NCBI GenBank assembly: GCA_020632575.1
Contig: JACKFH010000001.1
Span: 62,001 to 126,000 of the forward strand
DNA from: Candidatus Omnitrophota bacterium
Lineage (GTDB): Bacteria > Hinthialibacterota > Hinthialibacteria > OLB16
Length of the DNA: 64,000 bases
Direction: 5' to 3'
The translations under genes were made by a program, and so were the position numbers. Within the stretch, counting starts at the first letter, position 1, and every line of letters starts with the position of its first letter. The notes under the pieces were generated by a model. The model had not been told where the DNA came from. It saw only the letters and a program-made list of their open reading frames with translations, and did no database searches. Shown one piece after another: positions 38,415 to 49,200 of this stretch.

Positions 38415-40055
38415 TCACCTCTTCCCCACACTCTTGCTCAACCTCCTCCCCAGTCTGGCTAGCGCCTCGGAGTGGTCCATCTTTTCGAGGTGGACGTTGA
38501 TCAGTGAATAGACCTTTTGTTTCTTCACCTGTTCAAGGGCTTCCTCGAGGTCGTTCTCGGTGTGGACTTCACGGGCCCAACCCTCCTGAAGGAGGGAGGG
38601 GAGTTCGTGGTAGGCCCAGTTCTTGATATCGTTGTAGGGGCCCTCGTTGATGAATCGCTCGGTGGTGTAGCCCTGGTTATTGAGAACGAAAACGATTGGG
38701 TTGAGACCATGGCGGGCGATGGTCGAGAGTTCCTGAAAGGTCATCTGGAATGCGCCGTCTCCGACAAACACCAGCGGCCGAAGCCTTTTCGATCCGACCT
38801 GGACACCGAGCGCCGCGGGGATCGCGAAACCCATCGAGGTGTAATAGGCAGGACTCAGGAATTCGGTCCGTTTGTGGATCCGAAGGTCGATCGCGCCGAA
38901 AAGGCTGTCGCCGATGTCGCACACCACCACCGAATCCTCCTGAAGGAATTGGTTGATGCGCTGGAAGAACCGTCGAATCGTCATCGGCTTTCCCGAGATC
39001 GCTCGAAAGGGTTTCGGCTCAGGCACCGAGGGCAACCTTCGTTTCTTCTTGGACCCCAGTTCGGATTTTGCAAGCCCTTCAATAAAGTCCCGCAGCACGA
39101 TGTGATCGTAGTGATGGCGCTTGATCGAGATGGTTTCGGAGGTCGCGTTGATTGTTTTCGAAAGATCGAGTTGCGCGGTGTTGATCCCGAGATTGATGTC
39201 GGTCATGAACGCGCCGAGGATGAGAACGCAGTCCGCCCCCTCCACTGTCTTTCGCACCGATTCCTTGCCCATCGCCCCCTCGTAAACCCCAATGTACTCC
39301 GGATGGTTTTCCGAGATGACCGATTTCCCGAGCAGTGTGGCCGCTACGGGAAAACCGGATTCCTTGACCAGTTTGAGCAGCGATTCCTGAAGGCCGAATC
39401 GGTGAATCTCCACACCGGCGAGGATCACCGGGCGTTTCGATTCGCGCAACAACTCCGTCGCCTCCCCCAAAGCCTCTTTGAGCGAACCCCGGTCGCTCTT
39501 CTCACGAGGAATGGAAAATGGCTTTGGCGCTTGGCATTCGGCATGAACCATATCGCGAGGGATTTCGAGATAGACCGGCCTCTTGCGTTTGATGCAGGCC
39601 GCGATCGTTTCATCAATCTGCTGAGGGGCCAGGAGCGGATCCTCGAGCGCCGCTGAAGCGACACACACTTGGTCGAAGATGAGATGCTGCGTGTTAAAGC
39701 CCCGCACCTGATGATGAAGTAAAGGGCTTTTCGCGCGTTCGGCCAAGCCGGGCGAACCACTGATCACGATCAGAGGCGACTTCTCCGCATAGGCCCCAGC
39801 CACCGCGTTGAGCGCGTTGAATCCACCCACACAATAGGTGATGCAAATAGCTCCTAGACCGTGGACCCGAGCGTAGGCATCCGCCGCGAATCCCGCTCCT
39901 CCCTCGGTGCAGGTCCCAATCACTTCGATTGGACTCTCCACCAGTAGATCGTAGAACCCCAACACATAGTCGCCGGGCACTCCAAAAATCTGTTTGAGCC
40001 CAGCCTCCTCCAAACGCTTCACCAGATAGGAACCGATCGTTGTTCGACGTCGCAT
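38415..40055 (-). CDS. ThDP-dependent 2-oxoacid decarboxylase, pyruvate/indolepyruvate type
   Basis: 546 residues from the ATG at 40055 (GGGAGG eight bases before). The cofactor Glu is in CTEGGAGFAADAYARVHG. The ThDP/Mg motif is GDGAFQMTFQELSTIARHG, closing in FVLNNQGYTTE. IFGVPGDYVLGFYDLL and SPLLHHQVRGFN fit the phenylpyruvate/indolepyruvate and pyruvate decarboxylase branch rather than acetolactate synthase, because no FAD-binding pattern is evident. It makes an aldehyde from a 2-oxoacid in the cytosol. It is a lone gene, convergent with cusA. The exact substrate is undetermined. Confidence 0.88.
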   Translation of the reverse strand: MRRRTTIGSYLVKRLEEAGLKQIFGVPGDYVLGFYDLLVESPIEVIGTCTEGGAGFAADAYARVHGLGAICITYCVGGFNALNAVAGAYAEKSPLIVISGSPGLAERAKSPLLHHQVRGFNTQHLIFDQVCVASAALEDPLLAPQQIDETIAACIKRKRPVYLEIPRDMVHAECQAPKPFSIPREKSDRGSLKEALGEATELLRESKRPVILAGVEIHRFGLQESLLKLVKESGFPVAATLLGKSVISENHPEYIGVYEGAMGKESVRKTVEGADCVLILGAFMTDINLGINTAQLDLSKTINATSETISIKRHHYDHIVLRDFIEGLAKSELGSKKKRRLPSVPEPKPFRAISGKPMTIRRFFQRINQFLQEDSVVVCDIGDSLFGAIDLRIHKRTEFLSPAYYTSMGFAIPAALGVQVGSKRLRPLVFVGDGAFQMTFQELSTIARHGLNPIVFVLNNQGYTTERFINEGPYNDIKNWAYHELPSLLQEGWAREVHTENDLEEALEQVKKQKVYSLINVHLEKMDHSEALARLGRRLSKSVGKR

Positions 40056-40311
40056 GATACGCACCTCCCTGTCTCATTGTAGGAAGAATCCGATCTCGAA
40101 GTCAGGTCCGAATGCATTTCAGTTTCACCCCCAATCAGAATGCGGTCTTCTGTAATCCACCAGTCCGTCTCGGGTCAGTCCCGACCGGTTTATGGGGGAG
40201 ATCCCGATGGGAAAGGGTTGGTCGATTGGCTACGTTGTTTGAGTAGACAGAGAGGAAAAGTGCATCCGAAAAGGATAAGAGATAAATCTAAATCATCTAG
40301 GAGGTAAGACC

Positions 40312-40905
40312 ATGAGACAAACTGAAAGATCACCAAATCGAAACCGTGCAATCGCCGTTGCGGTTGTCACCGCCGCGCTCGTGACCGGCTCGTCGGCCAT
40401 GGCGGGCGACTGGGGCTTTTCGATCAATGTCCCGTTTTTCGGCGTTCGCGCCCATGACGGATATTACTACTACGACAACGATCCGGCATACCGGCATCAT
40501 CACGGATATCGATATCGAAATGACAACCGGTATTACTACCCCGACTATCGCAACCCAGTCGAGGAGCGGGATGTGACTGAGGAACGACATTACGATTATG
40601 ACGGGACCCGTCATTCGGAGACTACCGTCGAAGACCGTCACCGGAGCTTCTATTCGCCTGGCCGAAATGAAGCCATCACGGAACCCGAAACGGAAGTCTA
40701 TCGTGAACGAGGTCCGGGATATGAGCGAACGACCGAACGGACCGAATGGATCGGGGCCGATGGACGTCCTCATAGCACCACCATCGATAGGACGACCACA
40801 GAGGATCCCTATGGGAACACCCACACGGACACCCATGTCGATCTGAAGCAAAAGGGTGGCGAGAAGAATCAGGACTCGCCCCGCGACGTGAAAACTCCGA
40901 AATAA
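40312..40905 (+). CDS. Secreted Tyr/His-rich protein, family member A
   Basis: 197 residues with a signal peptide (AIAVAVVTAALVTGSSAMA) followed by GDWGFSINVP. Residues 50-85 are a Tyr/His/Arg/Asp tract (YYYYDN, HHHGYRYRN). The C-terminal half has the motif ETTVEDRHRSFYSPGRNEAIT, then WIGADGRPHSTTIDRTTTED and GNTHTDTHVDLK. It shares this order with 61656-62315, so the two define a small family I do not recognise. CTAGGAGGTAAGACC precedes the ATG. It is probably an abundant envelope or matrix protein. The next gene, with PRC-barrels, is 41 bases away and likely co-transcribed. Confidence 0.75.
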   Translation: MRQTERSPNRNRAIAVAVVTAALVTGSSAMAGDWGFSINVPFFGVRAHDGYYYYDNDPAYRHHHGYRYRNDNRYYYPDYRNPVEERDVTEERHYDYDGTRHSETTVEDRHRSFYSPGRNEAITEPETEVYRERGPGYERTTERTEWIGADGRPHSTTIDRTTTEDPYGNTHTDTHVDLKQKGGEKNQDSPRDVKTPK

Positions 40906-40946
40906 CAATCGGTTTCAAGAAATAAAATAATTGAAGGAGTATAACC

Positions 40947-41957
40947 ATGAATATTAACAAGACCGAAAGAAAGCTCAAAAGAAAATCGGCCCGATTGATC
41001 TTCTCTTCCATTGGCGCCTGTGCGATCACCTGTCTTTTCATCCTCGGTGCCACTTCGGCGAATGCCGCGGATAACCATGCAAAGATGGAGAAAAAGAAAT
41101 CTCACCAACACGCGGCCAAAGAAATGGAGGGGCCGCACTATCTCCCGTCCAGCGATTTTATCGGAACGGAAGTTGTGGATGAAAAAGGGAATCATATCGG
41201 TGAGGTCTATGACCTGATGGTCAATCTCGAGAAAGAGGATGCCCCTTTTGTCGTTGTATCCTTCAATGACATTCTGGGATACGGCGGAGACCTCTTCGCT
41301 CTTCCATGGGAGGGCGTCACGCATCTTCACAAGGATGACGCTTGTGTCTTAAGCATCCGCAGGGAAAACGAAGTGCCCTCGCGAGAAGACCAAGATTGGA
41401 TCGGCTTAGAATCCGATAAAGGTGAGAACGCGAAGAACGTTTCCGAGTTTGGAATGACCCCGTATTGGGTCAAGGAAGATGAGGCAAAGGAAGCGAAGAA
41501 ATCCAACGACCATCCCCAATCGCACCTGCTTTCCGCGAACGACCTACTCGGCAGCGATGTGACGGGTCAGGATGAGGAAAGTCTTGGAACCGTTTCCGAG
41601 ATCGTTCTGCACTCCAACGATGGAGCCATCGCGTGTTCGGTTCTATCTTTTGGTGACATCGCTGGCATCGGCGGCAGTCTTCGTCCGGTTCCTGTGAGCC
41701 TTTTGAAAAAACAAGAGGACGGTTCCTACTCTTTGAACACCGACAAGGAAGCGATTCTCAAGGCGCCCGCTTACGATTCCGAAACCACTCTCAAGGAAAT
41801 GGATCGGAGCTGGGTCGAAAAGGTTCATGAACACTACGGCGTAGAAATGATGTCCCATGAACGACACGACTATGCGAAACCGCGGACATCGAAAAATTCG
41901 GATACAACTCCGAAGAGCCGCGCGATCGCCGCGCGTGACTCCACCGATGAGAAGTAA
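40947..41957 (+). CDS. Secreted protein with two PRC-barrel domains
   Basis: 336 residues with signal peptide (LIFSSIGACAITCLFILGAT). Two PRC-barrel units: LPSSDFIGTEVVDEKGNHIGEVYDLMV (about 63-135) and LSANDLLGSDVTGQDEESLGTVSEIVLHS (about 190-255). Each continues with the family beta pattern ending in the ALPWEG or PVPVSLL turn. PRC-barrels occur in photosynthetic reaction-centre H subunits, RimM and stress-type exported proteins; here the exported stress form fits best. His/Lys-rich linkers lie at 44-62 and in the tail. GAAGGAG lies before the ATG. Confidence 0.85.
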   Translation: MNINKTERKLKRKSARLIFSSIGACAITCLFILGATSANAADNHAKMEKKKSHQHAAKEMEGPHYLPSSDFIGTEVVDEKGNHIGEVYDLMVNLEKEDAPFVVVSFNDILGYGGDLFALPWEGVTHLHKDDACVLSIRRENEVPSREDQDWIGLESDKGENAKNVSEFGMTPYWVKEDEAKEAKKSNDHPQSHLLSANDLLGSDVTGQDEESLGTVSEIVLHSNDGAIACSVLSFGDIAGIGGSLRPVPVSLLKKQEDGSYSLNTDKEAILKAPAYDSETTLKEMDRSWVEKVHEHYGVEMMSHERHDYAKPRTSKNSDTTPKSRAIAARDSTDEK

Positions 41958-41986
41958 CCATCGGCGATAACAACATGATTAAATTG

Positions 41987-42022
41987 AAAACCCCCTGGGG
42001 GGCATCCCCCAGGGGTTTCTTC
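41987..42022 (+). terminator. Rho-independent terminator after PRC-barrel gene
   Basis: AAAACCCCCTGGGGG pairs with CCCCCAGGGGTTT around a GCAT loop, followed by CTTCT. It lies 19 bases before the convergent oxidoreductase stop. Confidence 0.85.
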
Positions 42023-42040
42023 TGTGTAAGGCGTTAAGTG

Positions 42041-43363
42041 TCAGGCCAACTTCCAAGGCGCCCGATATTCTTTGGTCACCATTGCGTTGGCTTCGGGACT
42101 GTTGGTCACTGTCTCAGTTTCCGAATCCCAATGGAGCGCTTCTTCGCTCAGGAAGGCGAGATTTCCAAGATGCGCGACCGCGCTGACATTGTGCCCGATT
42201 TCAATATCCATCACTGGCTTCTCCCGCGATTTCACGCAGTCCAAAAAGTTGCGGACATGCTCGACATGGCCACCTTCGGCGGCCTCGTGTTTGGCGGCTT
42301 CGACCGGACTGTCTTTCTCCGGAATCACTTCCCAACGATTCGATTCAATAATCAATAGAGCGTCCTTCCCATAGAACGCCATGCCATGCGGACGGTCATG
42401 CGGGCCGAGGCTCCCTTTGACCTGGTGCTCCCAGATCAGATTGAAATCGTCGAATTGGTAAATCGCTTGCTGAGTGTCCGGGGTGTCCTTCCGGTTGGGG
42501 TAAATGTAACGGCCTCCAGTTGAACTCACTCGACTTGGGTTTTGGAAACCCATCCCCCACATGGCCACATTCAGGAGGTGCACCCCCCAGTCGGTCATCA
42601 AACCGCCGGCGTACTCCCAAAACCAGCGGAAGGTGTAATGGAAATGCGCCTCGTCGAAAGGACGATCCGGCGCGGGTCCCAGCCACATATCGTAATCGAC
42701 GCCTTCCGGACAGGTGGTCCCTGGGTTTTCTTCCGGGATGCGAGCCCAATCGAGATAGGCCCAGCACCGCACCTGACGGACCTTGCCGATCTTGCCGCTG
42801 TGCAGGTAATCGATCGCCTCCTTAAAATGAGGCGCGCTCTTCCAATGAGTCCCCATCTGCACGACCCGGTTGTTCTTACGCGCCGTGTCCAGCATGACCC
42901 GCCCCTCGCCGATCGAGGTCGCGAGCGGTTTTTCGCAATAGACATCCTTGCCGGTTTCGCAGGCATAGATGGTTGGAAGAGCGTGCCAATGATCCGGCGT
43001 GGCGACAATGATCGCATCGAGATCGTTACGCTCGATCAGTTTTCGGAAATCCTTATACCCATCCGGCTTCTTGCCGCGCTCCTCTTCGACTTTCTGTTTG
43101 GCTTCCAGGATGCGGGCGTCGTCGATATCGCAGACAGCTAGAAAGTCGACATCGTCCTGCTTGAGGAAACTCCCCATGAGATGGGTTCCCCGTCCTCCGG
43201 GGCCGACAATTCCGACCCGGATTTTTTCATTCGCACCAAGGATGGTGTTTCCGATTCCCCCATACAGCGGCCTCCCCTGCGCCGAGTTCGCGAGCGATCT
43301 CCAAAACGCCGCCCCCGCCGCCGCGCTCGATCCCACTTTGATAAAATCCCTGCGTGATGTCAT
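42041..43363 (-). CDS. Exported Gfo/Idh/MocA oxidoreductase 2
   Basis: 440 residues from the ATG at 43363 (GGAGG nine bases before it; the much longer open frame to 43603 lacks this). Tat signal MTSRRDFIKVGSSAAAGAAF. IRVGIVGPGGRGTHLMGSFL binds NAD(P). VATPDHWHALPTIYACETGKD, VYCEKPLATSIGEGRVM and RWFWEYAGGLMTDWGVHLLNVAMWG follow as in the paralog at 23519-24934, but the C-terminal half is shorter and different (EHQVKGSLGPHDRPHGM). The substrate is unknown. It stands alone on this strand. Confidence 0.93.
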   Translation of the reverse strand: MTSRRDFIKVGSSAAAGAAFWRSLANSAQGRPLYGGIGNTILGANEKIRVGIVGPGGRGTHLMGSFLKQDDVDFLAVCDIDDARILEAKQKVEEERGKKPDGYKDFRKLIERNDLDAIIVATPDHWHALPTIYACETGKDVYCEKPLATSIGEGRVMLDTARKNNRVVQMGTHWKSAPHFKEAIDYLHSGKIGKVRQVRCWAYLDWARIPEENPGTTCPEGVDYDMWLGPAPDRPFDEAHFHYTFRWFWEYAGGLMTDWGVHLLNVAMWGMGFQNPSRVSSTGGRYIYPNRKDTPDTQQAIYQFDDFNLIWEHQVKGSLGPHDRPHGMAFYGKDALLIIESNRWEVIPEKDSPVEAAKHEAAEGGHVEHVRNFLDCVKSREKPVMDIEIGHNVSAVAHLGNLAFLSEEALHWDSETETVTNSPEANAMVTKEYRAPWKLA

Positions 43364-43547
43364 GGTCGAGAACCTCCTCGCACTTTCATTGTTAAACGAA
43401 GGGATTTTACAGGAGAAGGCGCCGCTATTTGAGATACCGGTGAATGTTTTCGATTTCGGTATCTGAGGACTTCTTACTGCTTGTTTCTCAATCGCCGCAA
43501 AACTGATATATTTCACCCGGCGCCATTCGGAAGAGAGAGGTTCCCTC

Positions 43548-45593
43548 ATGTTACATTCCATCAGAGTAACCACCCTTTGCTTCGCGTTTTTCGTTGCGGC
43601 CAATCAGAGTCAGGCCTCCACCTTCTATGTCTCCACGTCCGGAGACGATTCCTGGTCGGGCCAGTTGGAGGCCCCGAATGAGGGGGCGACCGATGGTCCA
43701 TTCAGGTCACTTGAAAGATCGGTGGCCGCTGTGAAAAAGGTCCAGCGAGAGGCTGGAACTCAGGTGAAAACAGTGGTCCAGATTCGCGGCGGGCGATACG
43801 AACGGAAAACTCCGCTTGTTCTAGAGACTGTCGGGTCCGGGAATTCGGACGCGGGCACTGTCTTTGAATCTTATCCTGGCGAGGAGGTGGTGATTACGGG
43901 CGGCATGATGGTCGATTCTTGGAAAAAGACTGAGGAGCCGAACATCCTCGAGCGCCTTCCCGAGGAGGCCCGCGGCCAGGTCTATGAGTCCGATCTCTTT
44001 GCTCAGGGGATCACCGATTATGGAGTGCTCAAAGAACGCGGGTTTGGACGTCCGGTCTATCCGGCCGCTCTGGAACTCTTCTTCGACAACGAGCCGATGA
44101 CTCTGGCCCGTTGGCCCAATGAGGGCTATGCCCAAATCGCCAATGTTCCGGGACCCGCGACCGGCGGGAAATTCAACTATGAGGGAGATCGTCCGGAGCG
44201 GTGGATGAAAGCCAACGACATCTGGCTCCACGGTTTGTGGACCTGGGATTGGGCCGATTCGTACACACGGGTGAAGTCGATCGATGCCGCTTCGAAAGAG
44301 TTCACCACCTACCCCCCACACGGCGTCTATGGCTACAAGAAGGACCGTCGCTACTATGCGCTCAACCTGTTGGAGGAACTCGACCAACCCGGGGAGTACT
44401 ACCTCGATCGACTCACCGGAGTCCTCCATTTTTGGCCCCCCTCGGGGATCGAAAAAGGGAAGGCGGTTGTGTCTTTGGCCGATGAACTCCTTCGTTTGGA
44501 GAACTGTTCCAGCGTCCAGGTGAAGGGACTGACTTTTGAAGTGACCCGTGGAAATGGCGTCGAAGTCCGGGGCGGGACGAACAACCGGATCCAGGACTGT
44601 GTCATCCGTAACATTGGAAACACCGGCGCCATTGTCAGCGGTGGAACCCGAAATCGGATCGTGGGATGCGAGATCTATAACTGCGGCGATGGCGGGACCG
44701 GGCTCTCCGGCGGCGATCGGAAGAGTCTGACCCCGGGCCATAACGAGGTCACCGATTGCCACATCCACCATTACAGCCGTTGGTCCAAAACGTATCGCCC
44801 GGCGGTTGCCATCAGTGGGGTCGGGAACCGGGTGGCTCACAACCTGATCCATGACGCCCCCCATAACGCGATCCAGCTCGGAGGCAACCAGCATGTCATC
44901 GAATACAACGAGGTGCATCATGTCTGTCAGGAGACCGCCGATGTCGGCGCCTTTTATATGGGGCGCGATTGGACTCAGCGTGAGAATGTGATCCGTTACA
45001 ATTTCTTCCACCACCTCGGCGGATTTGGCGGTCGCGATGACGCGTTCTCGCAGGCCATCGCGATCTACCTCGACGATTGGTCCTCAGGCACGGACATCAT
45101 TGGCAACGTGGTTTACAAGGGGGGCTACGGTGTTCTGATTGGCGGGGGACGGGACAACTTGGTCAAGAACAACATCTTTGTCGACTGCAACCCGGCGGTC
45201 CATGTCGACTCGCGCGGATTGGGTTGGGCGAAATACTATTTCAACGGCGACACCACCACTCTCACCGATCGGCTCGAAGCGATGGATTACAAGAACCCAC
45301 CCTACAGCGATCGCTATCCGGAACTTCTGTCCCTCTACGACGATGATCCCGCGGTGGCGAAGTACAACCGAATTCTGAACAACATCATGGTTGGGGAAGG
45401 GAAGACGGTCCACCTGCAGGACGGCCTCGACGACACCATTGTGGAAATCAAAGACAACTGGACCGACGGCGATCCCGGTTTCGTGGACCCCGAGAAGATG
45501 AATTTCAATTTGAAGGCGGACTCTCCGGTTTTCGAGGCGGGGTTCCAGCAAATCCCCTTCGATAAGATTGGGCCGAGGAAGAACCGTCGATAA
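43548..45593 (+). CDS. Secreted right-handed beta-helix protein
   Basis: 681 residues with signal peptide MLHSIRVTTLCFAFFVAANQ. The opening STFYVSTSGDDSWSG is the entry motif of the pectate lyase-like beta-helix group. A catalytic-looking helix core follows: LENCSSVQVKGLTFEVTRG, NNRIQDCVIRNIGNTGAIVS, TRNRIVGCEIYNCGDGGTG, NRVAHNLIHDAPHNAIQLGG, NVIRYNFFHHLGG. The fold suggests a polysaccharide lyase or hydrolase acting outside the cell. It belongs to the same broad class as 46213-50391, but the repeats are of the inner-helix type rather than the Cys-containing PMP type. AGAGAGG sits before the ATG. Confidence 0.87.
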   Translation: MLHSIRVTTLCFAFFVAANQSQASTFYVSTSGDDSWSGQLEAPNEGATDGPFRSLERSVAAVKKVQREAGTQVKTVVQIRGGRYERKTPLVLETVGSGNSDAGTVFESYPGEEVVITGGMMVDSWKKTEEPNILERLPEEARGQVYESDLFAQGITDYGVLKERGFGRPVYPAALELFFDNEPMTLARWPNEGYAQIANVPGPATGGKFNYEGDRPERWMKANDIWLHGLWTWDWADSYTRVKSIDAASKEFTTYPPHGVYGYKKDRRYYALNLLEELDQPGEYYLDRLTGVLHFWPPSGIEKGKAVVSLADELLRLENCSSVQVKGLTFEVTRGNGVEVRGGTNNRIQDCVIRNIGNTGAIVSGGTRNRIVGCEIYNCGDGGTGLSGGDRKSLTPGHNEVTDCHIHHYSRWSKTYRPAVAISGVGNRVAHNLIHDAPHNAIQLGGNQHVIEYNEVHHVCQETADVGAFYMGRDWTQRENVIRYNFFHHLGGFGGRDDAFSQAIAIYLDDWSSGTDIIGNVVYKGGYGVLIGGGRDNLVKNNIFVDCNPAVHVDSRGLGWAKYYFNGDTTTLTDRLEAMDYKNPPYSDRYPELLSLYDDDPAVAKYNRILNNIMVGEGKTVHLQDGLDDTIVEIKDNWTDGDPGFVDPEKMNFNLKADSPVFEAGFQQIPFDKIGPRKNRR

Positions 45594-45665
45594 ATCCTCA
45601 TAGACTTTCCCGAAGTTTTCACTTCGAAAGAGTATTTAAGTCATGCGAACATCCGGGCAATCGGG

Positions 45666-45671
45666 TATAAT
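45666..45671 (+). promoter_or_regulatory. TATAAT -10-like box before small GTG-start gene
   Basis: A perfect TATAAT, 21 bases before the start codon. Transcription would start near 45678, inside the AAGGAGG at 45677-45683, giving a very short leader. No clear -35 box is visible. Confidence 0.3.
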
Positions 45672-45691
45672 ATGGGAAGGAGGTGTGAACC

Positions 45692-45952
45692 GTGATCGAA
45701 AAAAGCGATGTGGCCACAAAGATTACAGAGTTTTTGCATGATGAGATGACCTTCGGAGAGTTGGTGGATTGGTGTGAAAAGCAAATGCTGCATGGCGAGT
45801 TCGGTGAAGCCGATGCGACTGTCACCCGGAGGCTGGTAGCGAGGATCGGATTGTCTGACGCCAACGCCTTCGTCCTGACCTGGCAAGACTGCGAAGAGAT
45901 GCTGTCGGAACTGGGCTACTCGGTGGAGATGAAATTAGTTCCGATGGGGTGA
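45692..45952 (+). CDS. Small protein of unknown function, GTG start
   Basis: 86 residues, GTG start with AAGGAGG eight bases before. Sequence features: an acidic N-terminal helix (DVATKITEFLHDEMTFGELVDWCEKQML), then EFGEADATVTRRLVARIGLSDANAFVLTW and EMLSELGYSVEMKLV. The pattern TFGELVDWCE...FVLTWQDCEEML resembles short helical proteins found widely in Firmicutes and candidate phyla, sometimes near toxin-like genes, but I know no function. It is a lone gene. Confidence 0.65.
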   Translation: MIEKSDVATKITEFLHDEMTFGELVDWCEKQMLHGEFGEADATVTRRLVARIGLSDANAFVLTWQDCEEMLSELGYSVEMKLVPMG

Positions 45953-46212
45953 GGACAGACATTTTAAACTGATCCCAAATGTTGCCATCACCTCATGATT
46001 AGGCATCTGCCGTCACAGTGACCGTGGCGTTTCTTTACCTCAGTCGCAAACGGACCTCCATGTCATTGGCCTAGACGGACGCGCGCTCTCAGTTTTCCAT
46101 CCCACGAGGAATTCGACAGAGAATCTCGATCTCTATCCAGGAAATTTTCACTGAGATATAATTCAAACCGGCCCTCTCGCAAGAAGCGATTCTCTTCGAC
46201 TGGAGAGTTCAG

Positions 46213-49200
46213 ATGCGGTCGATCCGGCTTGCTCGTGGGACTCGAGTCCTCGTGTTGACGATCGGCGTGTCCCTCCACTCCATCTCCGCGATGGGTGACA
46301 CCCCCGATCTCGCCTCTTATTCCTCCATCCACCACATCAGTGCGACAAGGGGGTCCGACGACAACGGCGATGGCTCGGTCGCATCCCCTTGGGCCTCCCT
46401 CCGATACACGCTGAGCCAAATTAAAGACGCAACCGAGTCCAAGGTGTATGCCATTCTGATCGCGTCGGGAACCTATCGGACCCAGAATGTTTCCATGAAA
46501 TCCTTTGTCCATCTTTATGGCGGGTATGACGAGACTTTCGAAACCCGCAATCCCGAACTAGAGCCGACCATTCTTGATGGGCGTGACCAATCCGGTGTGA
46601 TCGACGGCGCCAGTCATTCGATACTCGATGGCTTGACCATCACGAGGGGGAGGACTCGCTATGGGGGCGGACTTTGTTTCTATGAGGTGGAGTCCGCCAC
46701 TCTCTCGAATTGCCGGATCGTGGACAACTATGCCTATTACTCCAACCTCACGTTGGATTCGCAAAGAGGGATTGGAGGTGGCCTCTATTGCGAGGATTCC
46801 TCTCTCATGATTGTCGACTGCTTGATCGCGAACAACGATGCGATCGACTCCGGAGGGGGGATCTGTTGTGTCGGCTCTCCCGCGCCGACATTGTTGAGAT
46901 GCACGATTTCGAATAATCTGAATCACCAGTCTCACTACGCCGGAATCATCCTGTCTCGTGGAGGCGGGATCTACTGTTTTCGTTGTTCCCCGTCGATCCT
47001 CCAATGCACCTTGCATGGGAACAGCACACCGCAGTCGGGAGGTGGCCTCTTTGGTTACGAGTCCTCACCGCTAATCGAGGATTGCACGATTAGCGCGAAC
47101 GAGGCTCAAAATGGCGGCGGTATGGCATTCAACGCGGAATGCACTCCGGCTATCTCCAAGTCTCGAATCCTTAGGAATAAAGCCTCGACCAATGGCGGTG
47201 GTTTGCTTACCTATCGTTCATCGGCCCCCGTCATCAGCAACTGCCTTTTCGAAGGAAACGCGGCCATGAAGGACGGAGGCGCGTCCTATTCAGAGAGTGA
47301 ATGCACAAGCACCTTCATCCATTGCGATTTGATCAAAAATGAGGCGCTCGGAGAGGGAGGCGGATTGCTTTCCATTCGCACCTCCAACTTAGTTATCAAG
47401 AACAGCATCCTCTGGAATCGCGGAGACGAGATTGTTTCAGACTCCGTTTCGGTCTCCGGCTCCTGCGTCCAGGGTGGATGGCCCGGAGACGGAAATGTCA
47501 GCGTTTACCCCAAATTCGCGTCCCCGGAGGGGGGAGATTATCATCTTCAAAATGGCTCCGTCTGCATCGACTCCGCGACAGTTATTCCCGGATACGAGGA
47601 AGATATTGAGGGCTTCTCTCGACTAAACGAGAAGGGGCGAGCCGATATGGGGGCCTATGAGTCCCCCGACGGTTTTTCTCCAGAGGTGAATTCCTTCAAT
47701 CCAGCTCGGTTCTATGTCTCCGCGGATGCCGATCTTGGAGGCGATGGGCTCGCCTGGGAAACCGCTTACCGCTCCGTTGACCAGGCAATCCTGGAATCTT
47801 CCTCGGGCACTCATGAAATCTGGGTTAGCAGCGGAACCTATGAGGAGAGCCTCTCCCTCGAGTCCAACCTGAAGATCTTGGGAGGATTCTCAGGCGCTGA
47901 AAACTCCCCGGAGGAGAGATCGCCGGAATCTTCCCCTTCCGTTATCGATGTGAGTGGACTCGAGCGTCCTTGTCGAGGCGCCATTCTACGATCCGGAGAT
48001 TTGGTCGATCGATTCCATTTCACCGGTGGTGAAACCGACCGAGGCGGGGGCGTTTTCTTAATGGGCGTGTCATCCGCGACACTCGATCACTGTTCCTTCG
48101 CGGACAACATCGCCTCCACACGGGGAGGCGGGATCTCCGGTTACCAATCGAATTTGTCCATTTATGAGTGTGCCTTCCATGATAATCAGGGTGGAGGGAT
48201 CTATTTGCTGGAATCCAACGCCGATGTCTTCCACTGCCGGTTCATCGGGAACAGCGCGACTTGGGGAGGCGGCCTCTATGGGGAGGAATCAACCGTTGAG
48301 GTTTTCGGCGGAGATTTTCGGAAAAACCAAGGTTACGTGGGTGGCGCGATCGGCATCAAACAGGGTCAAATAAGGATTTCTGGAAACTGCGAAATCGAAG
48401 GGAATTCAGCGAGCGACCGAGGCGGCGGCGTCTATTTTTATCGGTTAGAAGCGCCTGGGTCCATCGTGAAGTGCACTTTTATCAATAACTCCTCCGGGAG
48501 ATTTGGTGGAGGCTTGGCCTTTTCGCGGTCTTCGCCAGAAATCGTCAATTGTGTCATCGGGGGCAATTCTTCCTCCTTTGGATCGGCGGTTTATTGCGAG
48601 GATAAGTCCTCTCCCAAGTTGAATCATTGCACCATCGCGGAAAACAGAATCAGGGAAAATGGAGGCGCCGTCGAGTTGATCGAGTCTTCATCGCCGATCA
48701 TACTCAACTCGATCCTATGGAACATTGGACCGGAAATCTGGGGAACGCCAGCGACTGTTTCCAATAGCTGCGTTCAGGGAGGGTTCCGGGGGACTGGAAA
48801 TTTCTCAAAAGTCCCTATGTTCGTCGATGCCGATCAAATGGACTTTCACCTTCAGAATGGATCCCCTTGCTTGGACCGGATCTTCTCCGTTGATACACCG
48901 GTCGAGGATATCGAAGGCAACCAACGCCCTGGAGTCGATGGGTTGGCGGATCTGGGCGCCCACGAATCGCCGGATGACTTTTTCCCCCTAGATGGGAGCG
49001 TTTCCCCAAAAAGGTTCTACGTCTCTTCCGAGGCTCCGGATGGCGGAGACGGACTTTCTTGGGGGTCGGCCTGCAACAGCATCGCCAGATCTCTTTTGAA
49101 CCCCACGACCGCGGGAGTTCAGATCTGGGTCCGGAAAGGAACCTACCATGAGGCGATCGTGTTGGAACCGGGCGTCCAACTGTACGGGGGATTCGAAGGC

